Shown piece by piece: positions 8,576-19,885 of a stretch of DNA of 64,000 bases. Under the pieces are notes generated by a model. It did not search any database, was not told the DNA's origin, and worked only from the letters and a program-made list of their open reading frames with translations. Numbering within the stretch: position 1 is the first letter of the stretch; every line of letters starts with the position of its first letter. Location of the stretch: contig JAOSKM010000002.1 in assembly GCA_027493625.1 (NCBI GenBank), positions 558,001 through 622,000 on the forward strand, written 5' to 3'. The DNA is from Planctomycetota bacterium. Its GTDB lineage: Bacteria > Planctomycetota > UBA8742 > UBA2392. Both the position numbers and the translations under genes were made by a program.

Positions 8576-11356
8576 CTACAGCCGACGTCCTCTTTCATTA
8601 AACCAACCCAGCACCGCCGGCACGAGGAAGTAGCTTCCCAGGATGCCGGCCAGGCAGCCCACAGTCAGCACCAGCCCCAGTGAAACGATGCCCAGGTGGC
8701 TGGCGATCACCAGCGAGCCGAAGCCGAGCAGCGTGGTCAGGCCGCACAGCAGGCAGGCGTGGCGCGACTGCGCCACGGTGCGGCGCGCGTCGCCGTGGCG
8801 CTGGCTGTGGACCAGGTAAACGCCCGCGTCCACGGTGGTGCCGATCAGGATCGGCACGGCAAAGAAGTTGGCGAAGTTGAAGCTCAGGTCGGTCAGGGTC
8901 ATCACGCCCAGCAGGATCGCCAGCGAGCAGACCAGCGGCAGCATCGCCACCAGCAGCGCCAGCGGACGGCGCAGGTCCAGGGCCAGCAGCACTACGATGG
9001 CGATGAAGGCGTACAGCACGCTGTGGCCGAAGCCTTCCACAATCAGCGAGCCGCTTTCCTGGATCTGGATGGTCACGCCAGTGGCCTGCGGGTCCACGGC
9101 CAGCAGCGCTTCGTTGAACTCGGCGGCCAACTCGCGCTCCCAGACGTTTTTTGCCGGGTAGACATACAGGGCGTACAACGTTTCGCCCTCGGCGTTTTTC
9201 CCCACGTAGCGCGAACGCAGGATCGGCGGCAGGCCCTCGGCCGAGATGGCCGGCGGGTTCGCATCGCGTTTCAGGCTGCGCATCAGGCCGACCAGGTTGG
9301 CGAAGAACTCCGGCTCGACTTCGGCCAGGCGCGTATCCACGGCCGGGCCGCGCTGCTGGCAGAGGTTGGAGATGTTCTGCAGCTGTACCAGCGCGGGCTC
9401 AAAGGCCTGCTCGTAGCGGGGGCCGCGGGTCTGCAGCTCGCGCAGCGCGGCCTGCAGCTTGCGCACAGCGCTGCGCAGCTCTTTGGAGTCGCTGGCAAGG
9501 CCGACGTCGCTGAAGCCGGCGGGCAGTGCCGCGTCGATGCGCGCCAGGGTTTCGCGCTTGGCCAGCTCGTTCTCAGGCAGGATGCTCTCGGTGCCCCGCA
9601 CGATGCCCTGCTCAGCCAGCTTGTCGTACTGCCGGCGCAGGGCGCGCAGCTCTTCAAGGCTGCGGCTGGTACTGACGGCGTAGCTGGCGCGCTGGTCGTG
9701 GTCGATCAGCAGTTTTTCCCAGTGCACGCCTTCGCTGCCGGGGTCGTTCAGTTCCAGCAGGTTGTAATCGAACGGTATCCAGCCGCGGGCGATCTCGATG
9801 CCTGTGATCGCCAGGCTGGCGACCATCAGCAGCGCGACCGCCAGCGCCCCGACCCGCCGCCAGCGGCCCGTGCCGGGGTGCGGCGCTGCCAGCTCGGCGG
9901 CTTCGCGTTCGGCCATGGTGGCGCGCAATGCCGGGTCGCCGTCGCCCACGCGGCGCGCGTCCAGCACCACCAGCATGGCCGGAAACACCAGCAGCATGGC
10001 TACCAGGCACAGCATGATTCCGATGCCGCAGATCAAGCCCAGCTCGGCCAGGCCCAGGAAGTCTGTCAGCGCGGCGGTGCTGAGCGCCGCCGCCGTGGTG
10101 ACGGCCCCCAGCACGGTGCCCATGCCGATTTCGCGGTATACTTCGATGAGAGCTTCGCGCACGCCCAGGCCGCGCTCCAGGCCGTGGCGATAGTGGGCGA
10201 GCAGGTGGATGCCGAAGTCGATGCCCAGGCCCACCAGCACCACGCCGAACACCATGGCGAAGATGTTGAGGTGGCCGATCAGCAGGGTGGTCGCGCCGAT
10301 CGTCCAGCAAAGCGCCAGCACCAGCGACACCACTGCCAGCAACGGGCGCGAGAAACTGCGGAAGGCCAGCACGAACATCAGCCCCACCGCGAAAATCGCG
10401 AACAGCGTGGCGATCGTCATGTCGCGTCCGCTGGCGGCCATCTCGTCGCTGTAGATTACCGGCCGTCCGGTCAGGCCGATCGCCAGCTTGGGGTGCTGCG
10501 CCTGCACCTCGGCGACCACCTCGCGCGCGTAGGCCAGAGGCTGCTCGATCTGGTTCAGGGCGCCCTGGTCCTTGGTGGGGCGGATCGCCACGAACAGCAG
10601 GCGTCCCTCCCACATCAGGAACCAGCCGTCCTTGTCGAGGCCGGGGTCGCTGCTGTCGAAGGCGAACAGGTCCTTCATCGGCGGCTCGCCGGAGGGTGCC
10701 GCCAGGTTGCGGTGCATGGCGGCCAGCAGCTTGGCCATCTCGTCGCCGGCGCGGGCCAGCGCCGCGTCGTCCGGGACGTTGTCCATGCTGCCTTCTTCAA
10801 TACCGCGCCGCATACCGAGCAGCATGCCGGGGTAGCTGGGTGTTTCCGCCAGCTGGTGGATCAGGGGTCGCCCGGCCTCGACCTGGGTGGCGATCGATTC
10901 CAGGTCGGCCTGGGGCAGGTAGAGCATGCGCGTGGCGCCGAAGCCGGCCGGGTCCACGCGGTCGATCACCACCGGGAAGAACTCGGGCTTCTCGCGCAGC
11001 TTTTTGACGACCGCGGCGGCGGCCTGCTTCATTTCATCGCGCGTCAGCTGGTCCGGGATGGGCGGGTTGTAGTCCGGGTTGTCGACGGGGCCCGGGGCCG
11101 GCGCGACCATCAGCAGCATCAGTTCCTGGTCGCCGAAGTTGTTGACGAACTCAAGAAAGCGCTTGTTGTACTCGGCATCGGGCGCCACCAGCGCGTTGCG
11201 CTCGGTGATGAACTCGAGTTTCAGCCCGGTGTAGACCACCGAGGCCAGCGCCGCCAGCAGGCCCAGCACCACGATCAGAAGGGCGCGGCGGCACACGAAA
11301 CGCGCCAGCGCCATCAGCGCGCGCTGCCGCCTGCCGGTTGTCGGCTCATCAGTCAC
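8576..11356 (-). CDS. RND superfamily exporter, MMPL/HpnN type
   Basis: A 926-residue inner-membrane transporter with the duplicated RND plan. TM1 is near residues 24-46 (ALLIVVLGLLAALASVVY), followed by a large periplasmic loop, a five-helix block (LFAIFAVGLMFVLAF ... GVVLVGLGIDFGIHLLAHYR), a second periplasmic loop, and a second helix block (AFIAIVVLLALDL ... VLGWF). GIDFGIHLL and the matching segment GTTVDAGVYLVHS carry the membrane-embedded Asp residues expected in TM4 and TM10 for proton coupling. The size and two-module layout match MMPL/HpnN proteins, which move lipids such as hopanoids to the outer membrane. An HpnA-like gene lies divergently next door, supporting a lipid cargo; this is inference. 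Confidence 0.85.
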   Translation of the reverse strand: MTDEPTTGRRQRALMALARFVCRRALLIVVLGLLAALASVVYTGLKLEFITERNALVAPDAEYNKRFLEFVNNFGDQELMLLMVAPAPGPVDNPDYNPPIPDQLTRDEMKQAAAAVVKKLREKPEFFPVVIDRVDPAGFGATRMLYLPQADLESIATQVEAGRPLIHQLAETPSYPGMLLGMRRGIEEGSMDNVPDDAALARAGDEMAKLLAAMHRNLAAPSGEPPMKDLFAFDSSDPGLDKDGWFLMWEGRLLFVAIRPTKDQGALNQIEQPLAYAREVVAEVQAQHPKLAIGLTGRPVIYSDEMAASGRDMTIATLFAIFAVGLMFVLAFRSFSRPLLAVVSLVLALCWTIGATTLLIGHLNIFAMVFGVVLVGLGIDFGIHLLAHYRHGLERGLGVREALIEVYREIGMGTVLGAVTTAAALSTAALTDFLGLAELGLICGIGIMLCLVAMLLVFPAMLVVLDARRVGDGDPALRATMAEREAAELAAPHPGTGRWRRVGALAVALLMVASLAITGIEIARGWIPFDYNLLELNDPGSEGVHWEKLLIDHDQRASYAVSTSRSLEELRALRRQYDKLAEQGIVRGTESILPENELAKRETLARIDAALPAGFSDVGLASDSKELRSAVRKLQAALRELQTRGPRYEQAFEPALVQLQNISNLCQQRGPAVDTRLAEVEPEFFANLVGLMRSLKRDANPPAISAEGLPPILRSRYVGKNAEGETLYALYVYPAKNVWERELAAEFNEALLAVDPQATGVTIQIQESGSLIVEGFGHSVLYAFIAIVVLLALDLRRPLALLVAMLPLVCSLAILLGVMTLTDLSFNFANFFAVPILIGTTVDAGVYLVHSQRHGDARRTVAQSRHACLLCGLTTLLGFGSLVIASHLGIVSLGLVLTVGCLAGILGSYFLVPAVLGWFNERGRRL

Positions 11357-11449
11357 GGCCGCAATCTAGCAAGGACGGCGCAAGGCGGGAGCGGATGTTC
11401 GACGCGGCTCTTCGCGGTTTGACCCTCAGCCCGACGCAAACTGCCGGAT

Positions 11450-11531
11450 CAACCACGAAAACACAAAAGACAACACACGAAACAGCTTTGCTTTGGTGGC
11501 AGTGCCTTTGGTGTTTTCGTGTTTTTGTGGC
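11450..11531. repeat. Inverted-repeat element of CACGAAAACACAAAAG words
   Basis: ACCACGAAAACACAAAAGAC on the left is mirrored by GTGTTTTCGTGTTTTTGTGG on the right, around a short centre. It lies between the divergent RND and epimerase genes and is a third variant of the element at 1407-1496. Confidence 0.65.
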
Positions 11532-11636
11532 CTCCAGAAAACGACCTCACGCAAAGGCGCCAATAAAGGCCGAACTTCTTGGCGGCTTGTTCCTGCCGCC
11601 TGCCGCCAGCGACCTGAAATCTCTATACTCTCGCCC

Positions 11637-12713
11637 GTGAAAACGGCCTTCGTCACCGGCGCCAGCGGCTTTATCGGCTCGGCCGTCGTGCGGGAACTCC
11701 TGCGCGACGGCGTGCACGTGCGCGTGCTGCTGCGCAAAGGCGCCGACCGACGCACCATCCAGGGCCACGACGTCGAGGTGATCGAGGGCGACCTGCTGGA
11801 TGTTGCCGCGCTTGCCAAGGGCCTCGTCGGCGCAGACGCCTGCTTCCATGTGGCCGGCATGAACGCCATCTCGCTGCGCCGCCACCAGATCAAGCAGATC
11901 TATGACGCCAACGACCGCGGCGCAGGCCTGGTGTTGCGCACGGCCGCGGAGGCCGGCTGCAAGTCGATCGTGCATTGCAGTTCCGTGGTGGCCGTGGGCA
12001 AGCCTCCCCGGGGTGAAGAGCGCCACGCCCACGAAGACGACCACCCGCACGAGCACGAGCTGACCGTGCACTACGCGCGCAGCAAGTTCCTGGGTGAGCA
12101 GCGCGCCCGCAAGCTTGCCGAGGAAGGCGCGCCTGTGGTGATCGTCAATCCCAGCGCGCCCATGGGCCCCTGGGACGTGAAGCCCACCAGCACCGGCCGC
12201 GTGGTGCTCGATTTCATGCGGGGCAAGATGCCCGGCTACATGGAGACGGGCCTGAACGTGATCGACGTGGACGACTGCGCGCGCGGGCACATTCTCGCGG
12301 CGCAAAAGGGCAAGCCCGGCGAGCGCTACATATTGGGGCACGAGAACCTGCCGATCCTGCGGATCTTTGAGCTGCTGGCCGAGATCACCGGCCTGCCCGC
12401 GCCGCGTTTTAAAGTGCCCAAGTCGGTGGCGTTGGCGACCGGTTTCTTCAGCGAGCTGAAGTCGAAGGTGACCGGCAGGCCGCCGGTGGTGCCGCTGGCG
12501 GGCGTGCGCATGGCCCTGCAGCCGATGTTCTACGACAACCGCAAAGCGCTCGAGCACCTGGGCCTGCCCACCCGCCCCATCCAGGACACGCTCAGGCGCG
12601 CCGCGGCATGGTTCGTCGAGCACGGCTACGTGCAGGCCCCACCCAAGGCACTGGGCAAGCCCGACACCTGCCTGCAGCCAACTGAAAAAGCGGAAACCAG
12701 TAAGGACCACTAA
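11637..12713 (+). CDS. hpnA: Hopanoid-associated NAD-dependent sugar epimerase/reductase (HpnA-like)
   Basis: A 358-residue extended short-chain dehydrogenase. It has the Rossmann motif TGASGFIG at the N-terminus, EGDLLD, the catalytic Ser in HCSSVVAVG, and the YxxxK pair in VHYARSKFLGE. The segment NPSAPMGPWDVKPTSTGRVV is characteristic of HpnA, the epimerase found in hopanoid clusters. Start is GTG at 11637, immediately before the Rossmann strand; the hexamer TATACT (11624-11629) ends only 7 nt upstream, which suggests a leaderless message. No other hopanoid gene is adjacent except the RND transporter, so other NDP-sugar or dihydroflavonol-type substrates remain possible. Confidence 0.75.
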   Translation: MKTAFVTGASGFIGSAVVRELLRDGVHVRVLLRKGADRRTIQGHDVEVIEGDLLDVAALAKGLVGADACFHVAGMNAISLRRHQIKQIYDANDRGAGLVLRTAAEAGCKSIVHCSSVVAVGKPPRGEERHAHEDDHPHEHELTVHYARSKFLGEQRARKLAEEGAPVVIVNPSAPMGPWDVKPTSTGRVVLDFMRGKMPGYMETGLNVIDVDDCARGHILAAQKGKPGERYILGHENLPILRIFELLAEITGLPAPRFKVPKSVALATGFFSELKSKVTGRPPVVPLAGVRMALQPMFYDNRKALEHLGLPTRPIQDTLRRAAAWFVEHGYVQAPPKALGKPDTCLQPTEKAETSKDH

Positions 12714-12881
12714 GGACCACGAAGTGAGCTCCCGATGCGGGGCAGTTCTTCGTGGTGCTTCGCGGTCCTTCGTGGTTCACATGAAGTTAGTCTGCGATGG
12801 CGGGATACAACTCGGCTGCTGTGCTTGTCTGCCGCCCCCGCAAATTGAGAAACCCGAGGCTTGGGGGCCTCGGGTTCTCTG
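12701..12881. repeat. Inverted-repeat element and strong hairpin after the hpnA-like gene
   Basis: Between 12714 and 13153 I see no convincing gene. At 12701-12779, AAGGACCACTAAGGACCACG words are mirrored by TTCGTGGTGCTTCGCGGTCC; the left arm overlaps the last codons of the epimerase gene. At 12847-12880 a near-perfect hairpin (GAGAAACCCGAGGC, loop, GCCTCGGGTTCTC) could terminate transcription, although it lacks a long U-tract. A further weaker dyad of GGCAGGGGCAGGCAC words lies near 13045-13100. Confidence 0.6.
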
Positions 12882-13153
12882 GTGCCCAGCGTGGGGTCTG
12901 GGGTGGATCGGCCGGGTGCGGAATCGACCGAACCACGAATCCTTGGGCACAAACTACCACCGGGCGCGGTGATGCCCAAAGCGACGCGCAAAACCCTGTC
13001 ACGGATTCGGGAAGCCCCCGACCGCGTATCTCAAATTCGATCAGGCAGGGGCAGGCACAGGCACCTTTGGTGCCCGTTCCTTTTACTGCCCCAGATGCCC
13101 GACAGACGCTACACTCTGCCCTTCGATCAGCAGAACAACCCGTGCCGAGACAG

Positions 13154-13182
13154 TTGACAGTCTCCGTACGATGTGGCATAAA
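13154..13182 (+). promoter_or_regulatory. Sigma70-type promoter for the acyl-ligase gene
   Basis: TTGACA (13154-13159), a 17-nt spacer, then CATAAA (13177-13182). The -35 is perfect and the -10 is weak, as expected for a promoter that is activated or repressed. It stands 26 nt before the GTG start at 13209. Confidence 0.5.
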
Positions 13183-13197
13183 CATAACGGCGTTATG
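13183..13197. promoter_or_regulatory. Perfect 15-bp palindrome, candidate operator
   Basis: CATAACGGCGTTATG is a perfect inverted repeat with a one-base centre. It begins directly after the predicted -10 and covers the likely transcription start. A repressor bound there would block initiation. The regulator is unknown; a TetR- or GntR-type fatty-acid regulator is plausible because the gene handles acyl chains. Confidence 0.55.
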
Positions 13198-13208
13198 AAA
13201 GGCGCAGC

Positions 13209-15326
13209 GTGCAGCCGGCACTCTCGCAACTGAACACCCGCGTCAACGGGGCCGAGCGTCTGCCTGCCGGACCCTGCGTATTGGTCGGCGAGCACTTCAC
13301 GCCCTTCGACGCCGCGCTGATCCACAAGCTGCTGCCGGGCCCCACACTGGTGGCCGGCGCGGCCGCATACACCACGGCCGGCTCTGACGTGCTGGTGGGC
13401 AGCCCGGCCGATGCGGCCGTGAACGAGAAACTGAAGGCCGCGCTGGCGCAGGGTAAACGTGTGTGCGTGCTGCTGGACGCGCACCTGACCAAGGGGGGCG
13501 AGATTCCCGGCCTGCAGGCGGCGCTGGAGCTGGGCGCGCCCGTGCTGCCGGTCTACTTCGACGGCCCCTGGTCGAACCGCTACAAGGAAGGTGTTGAGGA
13601 CTACCTGTTGCCCCGGCGCGGCAAAGCGCCGGTTTCGCTCTCGATCGGTCAACCGATAACCGAAAACGGGGACAGTCCCCAATTGCGGGGACAGTCCCCT
13701 TTCCTGTCAGCGCTGCTGGAACTCGAGGCCGAGGTCTGGCTGGCGCGCAAGCGCGACCTGGCGCCGCTGTCGTTCAGCATGGTCAGCCGCCTGCGCGAAC
13801 AGCCCGAGGCGCTGGCCCTGGCCGACGCCATCCGCGGGCCGGTCACGCGCATCAAGGCCCTTACCGGCGCGGTCGCCATCGCGCGCGCCATGAAACCCCA
13901 CTGGGGCGAGCAGCCGCGCGTGGGCCTGCTGCTGCCGCCCAGCGTGGGCGGCGCGCTCGCCAACATGGCCGCCATCCTGCAGGGCCGCGCGGTGGTGAAC
14001 CTGAATTACACAACCGGCCGTGACGGCATGGAATGCGCCGTGCGCCAGGCCGGTCTGAAGACCGTGCTGGCCAGCAAGCAGTTCCTGAAGAAGGGCAACA
14101 TCGAGCCGCCGGCCAACGCGCAACTGATTTACCTTGAGGACGTGGCCCGCACGATCAGTGGCTTCGCCAAGCTGAAGGCGCTGCTGGCGGCCAAGTATCT
14201 TCCGTACCGCACATTGCTGAAGTTCGCCGGGGCCCTGCGCGAAGCGGGCATGGACGACGACCACGCCATCATCTTCAGCAGCGGCAGCACCGGCGAGCCC
14301 AAGGGCATCCCGGTCACGCACTTCAACATCATCAGCAACATCGAGCAGGCCTCGCGCTCGCTTGACCTGGATTCGCACGACAGCCTGGTGCACATGCTGC
14401 CCTTCTTCCACACCTTCGGGAATTTCCTGCTGTGGGCGGGCCTGCACTGGGGTGCGGCCATGATCTTCCTGCCCAACCCGCTGGACGCCGAGGCCGTGGG
14501 CGAGATGACGCAGAAGTACAAGGCCAGCATCCTGGTCGCCACGCCGACCTTCTTCCAGATTTACGCCAAGAAGTGCACGCCGGAGCAGCTCAAGAGCCTG
14601 CGCATCATCGTGGCCGGCGCGGAAAAACTGCCGCAGCCCTTCGCGCAGAAGTGGCTGGAGAAGTACGGCACGCCGATCAGCGAGGGCTACGGCTGCACCG
14701 AGTGCTCGCCCGTGATCGGCGTGAACGTGCCCGACTACAAGGGACAGCGCGGCAGCCTGAACGGCAGCATCGGCCGTCCGCTGCCGGGCATAAGGGTGCG
14801 CATCCTGGACCCGGAGACGCGCGAGCCGCTGCCGCAGGGCGAGCCTGGCGTGCTGGAGGTGAAGGGCCCCAACGTGATGCGCGGCTACCTGGACAACCCG
14901 GCCAGGACCGCCGAGGTGCTGAAAGACGGCTGGTACTCGACGGGCGACATCGTGAAACAGGACGCCGACGGCTTTTTGACCATTACCGACCGACTCAGCC
15001 GCTTCAGCAAGATCGGCGGCGAGATGGTGCCGCACGGCAAGGTGGAGGAAGCCCTGCACCTGGCGATCGGCGCCCATGAGCAGATTTTTGCCGTCACCAG
15101 CGTGCGCTGCGAAAAGAAGGGCGAGCGCCTGGCCGTGTTGCACTGCAACTGCACGCAAGAGATTGAGATCGTGGTGAAGGGCCTGCAGGAGCAAGGCCTG
15201 CCCAACATCTTCATCCCCAAGCCGCGCGATTTCGTCGCCGTGGAAGCCCTGCCCGTGCTCGGCACCGGCAAGATGGATTTAAGGGCCATGAAGCAGATCG
15301 CGGCCGAGCGGCTAAAAGCGATTTGA
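13209..15326 (+). CDS. Acyltransferase / acyl-CoA (acyl-ACP) synthetase fusion, Aas-like without the MFS domain
   Basis: A 705-residue bifunctional protein. Residues 1-155 form a PlsC-like acyltransferase with the HX4D motif in VGEHFTPFDAAL. Residues 190-705 are an AMP-forming ligase: P-loop IIFSSGSTGEPKGIPVTH, YGCTECSPVIG, GWYSTGDIV, and the C-terminal lysine motif VLGTGKMDLRAMK. The order matches Aas, which reacylates lysophospholipid, but the transporter segment of larger Aas proteins is missing. GTG 13209 was chosen because GAAAGG lies 7 nt upstream and the acyltransferase begins at once; the upstream ATG at 13195 is in another frame and soon stops. A GGGGACAGTCCCC repeat pair sits inside the gene at the domain junction. 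Confidence 0.85.
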   Translation: MQPALSQLNTRVNGAERLPAGPCVLVGEHFTPFDAALIHKLLPGPTLVAGAAAYTTAGSDVLVGSPADAAVNEKLKAALAQGKRVCVLLDAHLTKGGEIPGLQAALELGAPVLPVYFDGPWSNRYKEGVEDYLLPRRGKAPVSLSIGQPITENGDSPQLRGQSPFLSALLELEAEVWLARKRDLAPLSFSMVSRLREQPEALALADAIRGPVTRIKALTGAVAIARAMKPHWGEQPRVGLLLPPSVGGALANMAAILQGRAVVNLNYTTGRDGMECAVRQAGLKTVLASKQFLKKGNIEPPANAQLIYLEDVARTISGFAKLKALLAAKYLPYRTLLKFAGALREAGMDDDHAIIFSSGSTGEPKGIPVTHFNIISNIEQASRSLDLDSHDSLVHMLPFFHTFGNFLLWAGLHWGAAMIFLPNPLDAEAVGEMTQKYKASILVATPTFFQIYAKKCTPEQLKSLRIIVAGAEKLPQPFAQKWLEKYGTPISEGYGCTECSPVIGVNVPDYKGQRGSLNGSIGRPLPGIRVRILDPETREPLPQGEPGVLEVKGPNVMRGYLDNPARTAEVLKDGWYSTGDIVKQDADGFLTITDRLSRFSKIGGEMVPHGKVEEALHLAIGAHEQIFAVTSVRCEKKGERLAVLHCNCTQEIEIVVKGLQEQGLPNIFIPKPRDFVAVEALPVLGTGKMDLRAMKQIAAERLKAI
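13668..13699. repeat. Paired GGGGACAGTCCCC palindromes embedded in the acyl-ligase gene
   Basis: Two copies of the 13-mer (13668-13680 and 13687-13699) with a 6-bp spacer are read in frame as NGDSPQLRGQSP. The same 13-mer occurs twice more at 16467-16498, in non-coding sequence. The coding copy lies exactly between the acyltransferase and the ligase domain, where an insertion is tolerated. Confidence 0.85.
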
Positions 15327-15640
15327 ACCACGAAGGACCACTAAGGACCACGAAGTAAAAGCCACTGCGGACTCACGCCAAGGCGCAAAGGCGCGAAGAA
15401 CTACAAGGCGACTCAGATAGCACGGGAATCACAACGTAGCAGCCGAGGATGGCCGAGTCTCAGCTCTCTCCGAGTTGCAACTCGGTACAGACACTCAGCC
15501 ACATTCCAGTATCCATTTACTCCTGTCCATCTGGGCTCAAAGCAGTTGTAGTTCTTTGCGCCTTTGCGCCTTGGCGTGAGATACTGTTGTTCTGCAGTTC
15601 TTCGTGGCCCTTGGTGGTACTTCGTGGTTACAGGCTTTTC
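15327..15640. repeat. Nested inverted-repeat elements between acyl-ligase gene and mtfA
   Basis: A 314-bp gap without a gene. The outer arms are ACCACGAAGGACCACTAAGG (15328 onward) and CTTGGTGGTACTTCGTGG (ending about 15630). The inner arms are CACGCCAAGGCGCAAAGGCG (near 15372) and TTTGCGCCTTTGCGCCTTGG (near 15556). The middle (about 15410-15540) looks unique. It could fold into one long two-tier stem. Confidence 0.65.
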
Positions 15641-16423
15641 ATGTTTGGGTTTTTTCGACGTTGGCGGCGGGACAAGGTGATGCAGCGGCCGTTTCCGGCC
15701 GCGTGGGAGGCGCACCTGGTTGCCAACATGGGGCTGTACTCGCGGCTTACGCGCGAGGACCAGCTTGAGCTGCAGCGGCACATCCTGGTGTTTCTCGACG
15801 AGAAGCACTTCGAGGGCTGCCGCGGTGTGGAGATCACGGACGAAATCCGCGTCACCATCGCGGGCAACGCCTGCCTGCTGCTGCTGCACCGGCGCACGGA
15901 CTACTTCCCCGAGCTGGTGACGATACTCGTCTACCCCAGCGCCTTCTTCGTCGAGCACAAGGAAGTGGATGAGCACGGCCTCGAGATGACCGAGATAGCC
16001 GAGAACGCCGGCGAAAGCTGGGACAAGGGCAACGTGATCCTGGCCTGGGACAGCGCAAAGCACGGCGCGCTGGACCCGCGCGACGGCCTGAACGTGATCC
16101 TGCACGAGTTCGCCCACCAGCTCGATTCCGAGGCGGGCGAAACGGATGGCGCGCCGCTGATGGATTCACGCGCCATGGCGCGCGGCTGGGCCGAGACCTT
16201 CCAGCGCGAGTACGATGCCCTGTGCGAGGCCGTGGACGACGACCGCGAGACGTTTCTCGACGACTACGCGGCGACCAACCCGGCGGAGTTTTTCGCCGTC
16301 TGCGTCGAGACGTTTTTCGAGAAGCCCTGGCAGATGAATGAGCAGCACCCGGAGCTCTACGCCGCCCTGCAGGCCTACTTCAAGCAGGACCCGGCAAGCT
16401 GGAAACGCAGCGCGGCAGGGTAG
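15641..16423 (+). CDS. mtfA: MtfA-family zinc metallopeptidase
   Basis: A 260-residue protein. The zincin motif is LHEFAHQLDSEAGETDGAP, and the MtfA signature continues with FAVCVETFFEKPWQMNEQHP; the third zinc ligand is expected in TNPAEFFAVCVE. In enterobacteria MtfA is a cytosolic peptidase that interacts with the Mlc repressor of the glucose PTS; in other phyla its target is unknown. ATG 15641 directly precedes MFGFFRRWRRD, a typical start. It is isolated between repeat elements, with no operon partner. Confidence 0.9.
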   Translation: MFGFFRRWRRDKVMQRPFPAAWEAHLVANMGLYSRLTREDQLELQRHILVFLDEKHFEGCRGVEITDEIRVTIAGNACLLLLHRRTDYFPELVTILVYPSAFFVEHKEVDEHGLEMTEIAENAGESWDKGNVILAWDSAKHGALDPRDGLNVILHEFAHQLDSEAGETDGAPLMDSRAMARGWAETFQREYDALCEAVDDDRETFLDDYAATNPAEFFAVCVETFFEKPWQMNEQHPELYAALQAYFKQDPASWKRSAAG

Positions 16424-16498
16424 GGGACTGTCCCCGTCGTCGCGGGGAGATGAAGCACTCGAAAACGGGGACAGTCCCCAGAAGCGGGGACAGTCCCC
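16423..16498. repeat. Three copies of the GGGGACNGTCCCC palindrome
   Basis: GGGGACTGTCCCC at 16423-16435 (its first base is the last base of the mtfA stop codon), and GGGGACAGTCCCC at 16467-16479 and 16486-16498. The last ends one base before the acnA stop codon. The element fills the gap between two convergent genes. Confidence 0.85.
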
Positions 16499-16499
16499 A

Positions 16500-19226
<2,727 letters not shown>

Positions 19227-19357
19227 GTTGGCCTCGTGTGTGAAGTGTCCCACAGCAGAACGTGTGCTGCTGCACTGCTTATGCCAAAACTGCTGTGCCT
19301 TTTCCAACGGGGGTACGCCTTGCCGCCAACCCGCTCCAGTGCTGCAATACGAGGCAG

Positions 19358-19764
19358 ATGAAGCAGCCTGAATCCTACGACGAACTTGCAATCAACTTCG
19401 AGCTGCAGCTCTACGAGCTTGGGCGGGCGCTTTACCCGCAGAGCCGCCGGGTGCTGGATGGCCTCGTCACGACCTACTCCGCCGCGGGGCGCCACGAAGA
19501 GGCCCTGGCGGCGTCGCTGAAGCTGCTGGCGCTTGAGCCCGAGAATCCGCGCTATCACTACAACTACGCCTGCGGCCTGTGCTGCGTGGGCCAGCGCGAC
19601 GACGCGCTGGCGGCGCTGCAGCACGCGATTTCACTCGGCTTCAGCGACTATGAGTACCTGACGGCCGACCCGGACCTCGCCCCCTGCGCGACTGCCCCGA
19701 GTTCCGCGAGTACCAGAAGAAGGCCCTGGTGCAGCGCAGCCAGCGGCTGAAGCAGGCGGATTGA
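19358..19764 (+). CDS. Small TPR-containing protein (one homopolymer frame break)
   Basis: About 135 residues. Two TPR-like helix pairs are recognisable ([20 protein letters not shown], then [20 protein letters not shown]). The frame breaks at a C5 run, 19680-19684. One extra C there restores [20 protein letters not shown] and a natural stop at 19764, the usual ending of such proteins. No signal peptide, so presumably cytoplasmic. It is divergent from acnA; function unknown beyond protein-protein contact. Confidence 0.6.
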
Positions 19765-19885
19765 TTGGTCAGGAGCGGCCGACCGCGCGCTGGCGCTTGC
19801 GGCTCCTGTTCCTGCCTCCTGCATTCCACTTCCTCACATATGGCTTTGGCCCGCTTGCTTCGTATCTTCACGGGCGAGGACGCCG

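Noticed and set aside
8696..11422. A 908-codon open frame on the plus strand opposite the RND transporter
   Set aside because: Shadow of the GC-rich gene on the other strand; low-complexity His/Gln/Arg content, no domain.
12797..13198. A 133-codon plus-strand frame between the hpnA-like and acyl-ligase genes
   Set aside because: No ribosome-binding site, runs through a strong hairpin and a promoter, composition like intergenic repeat sequence.
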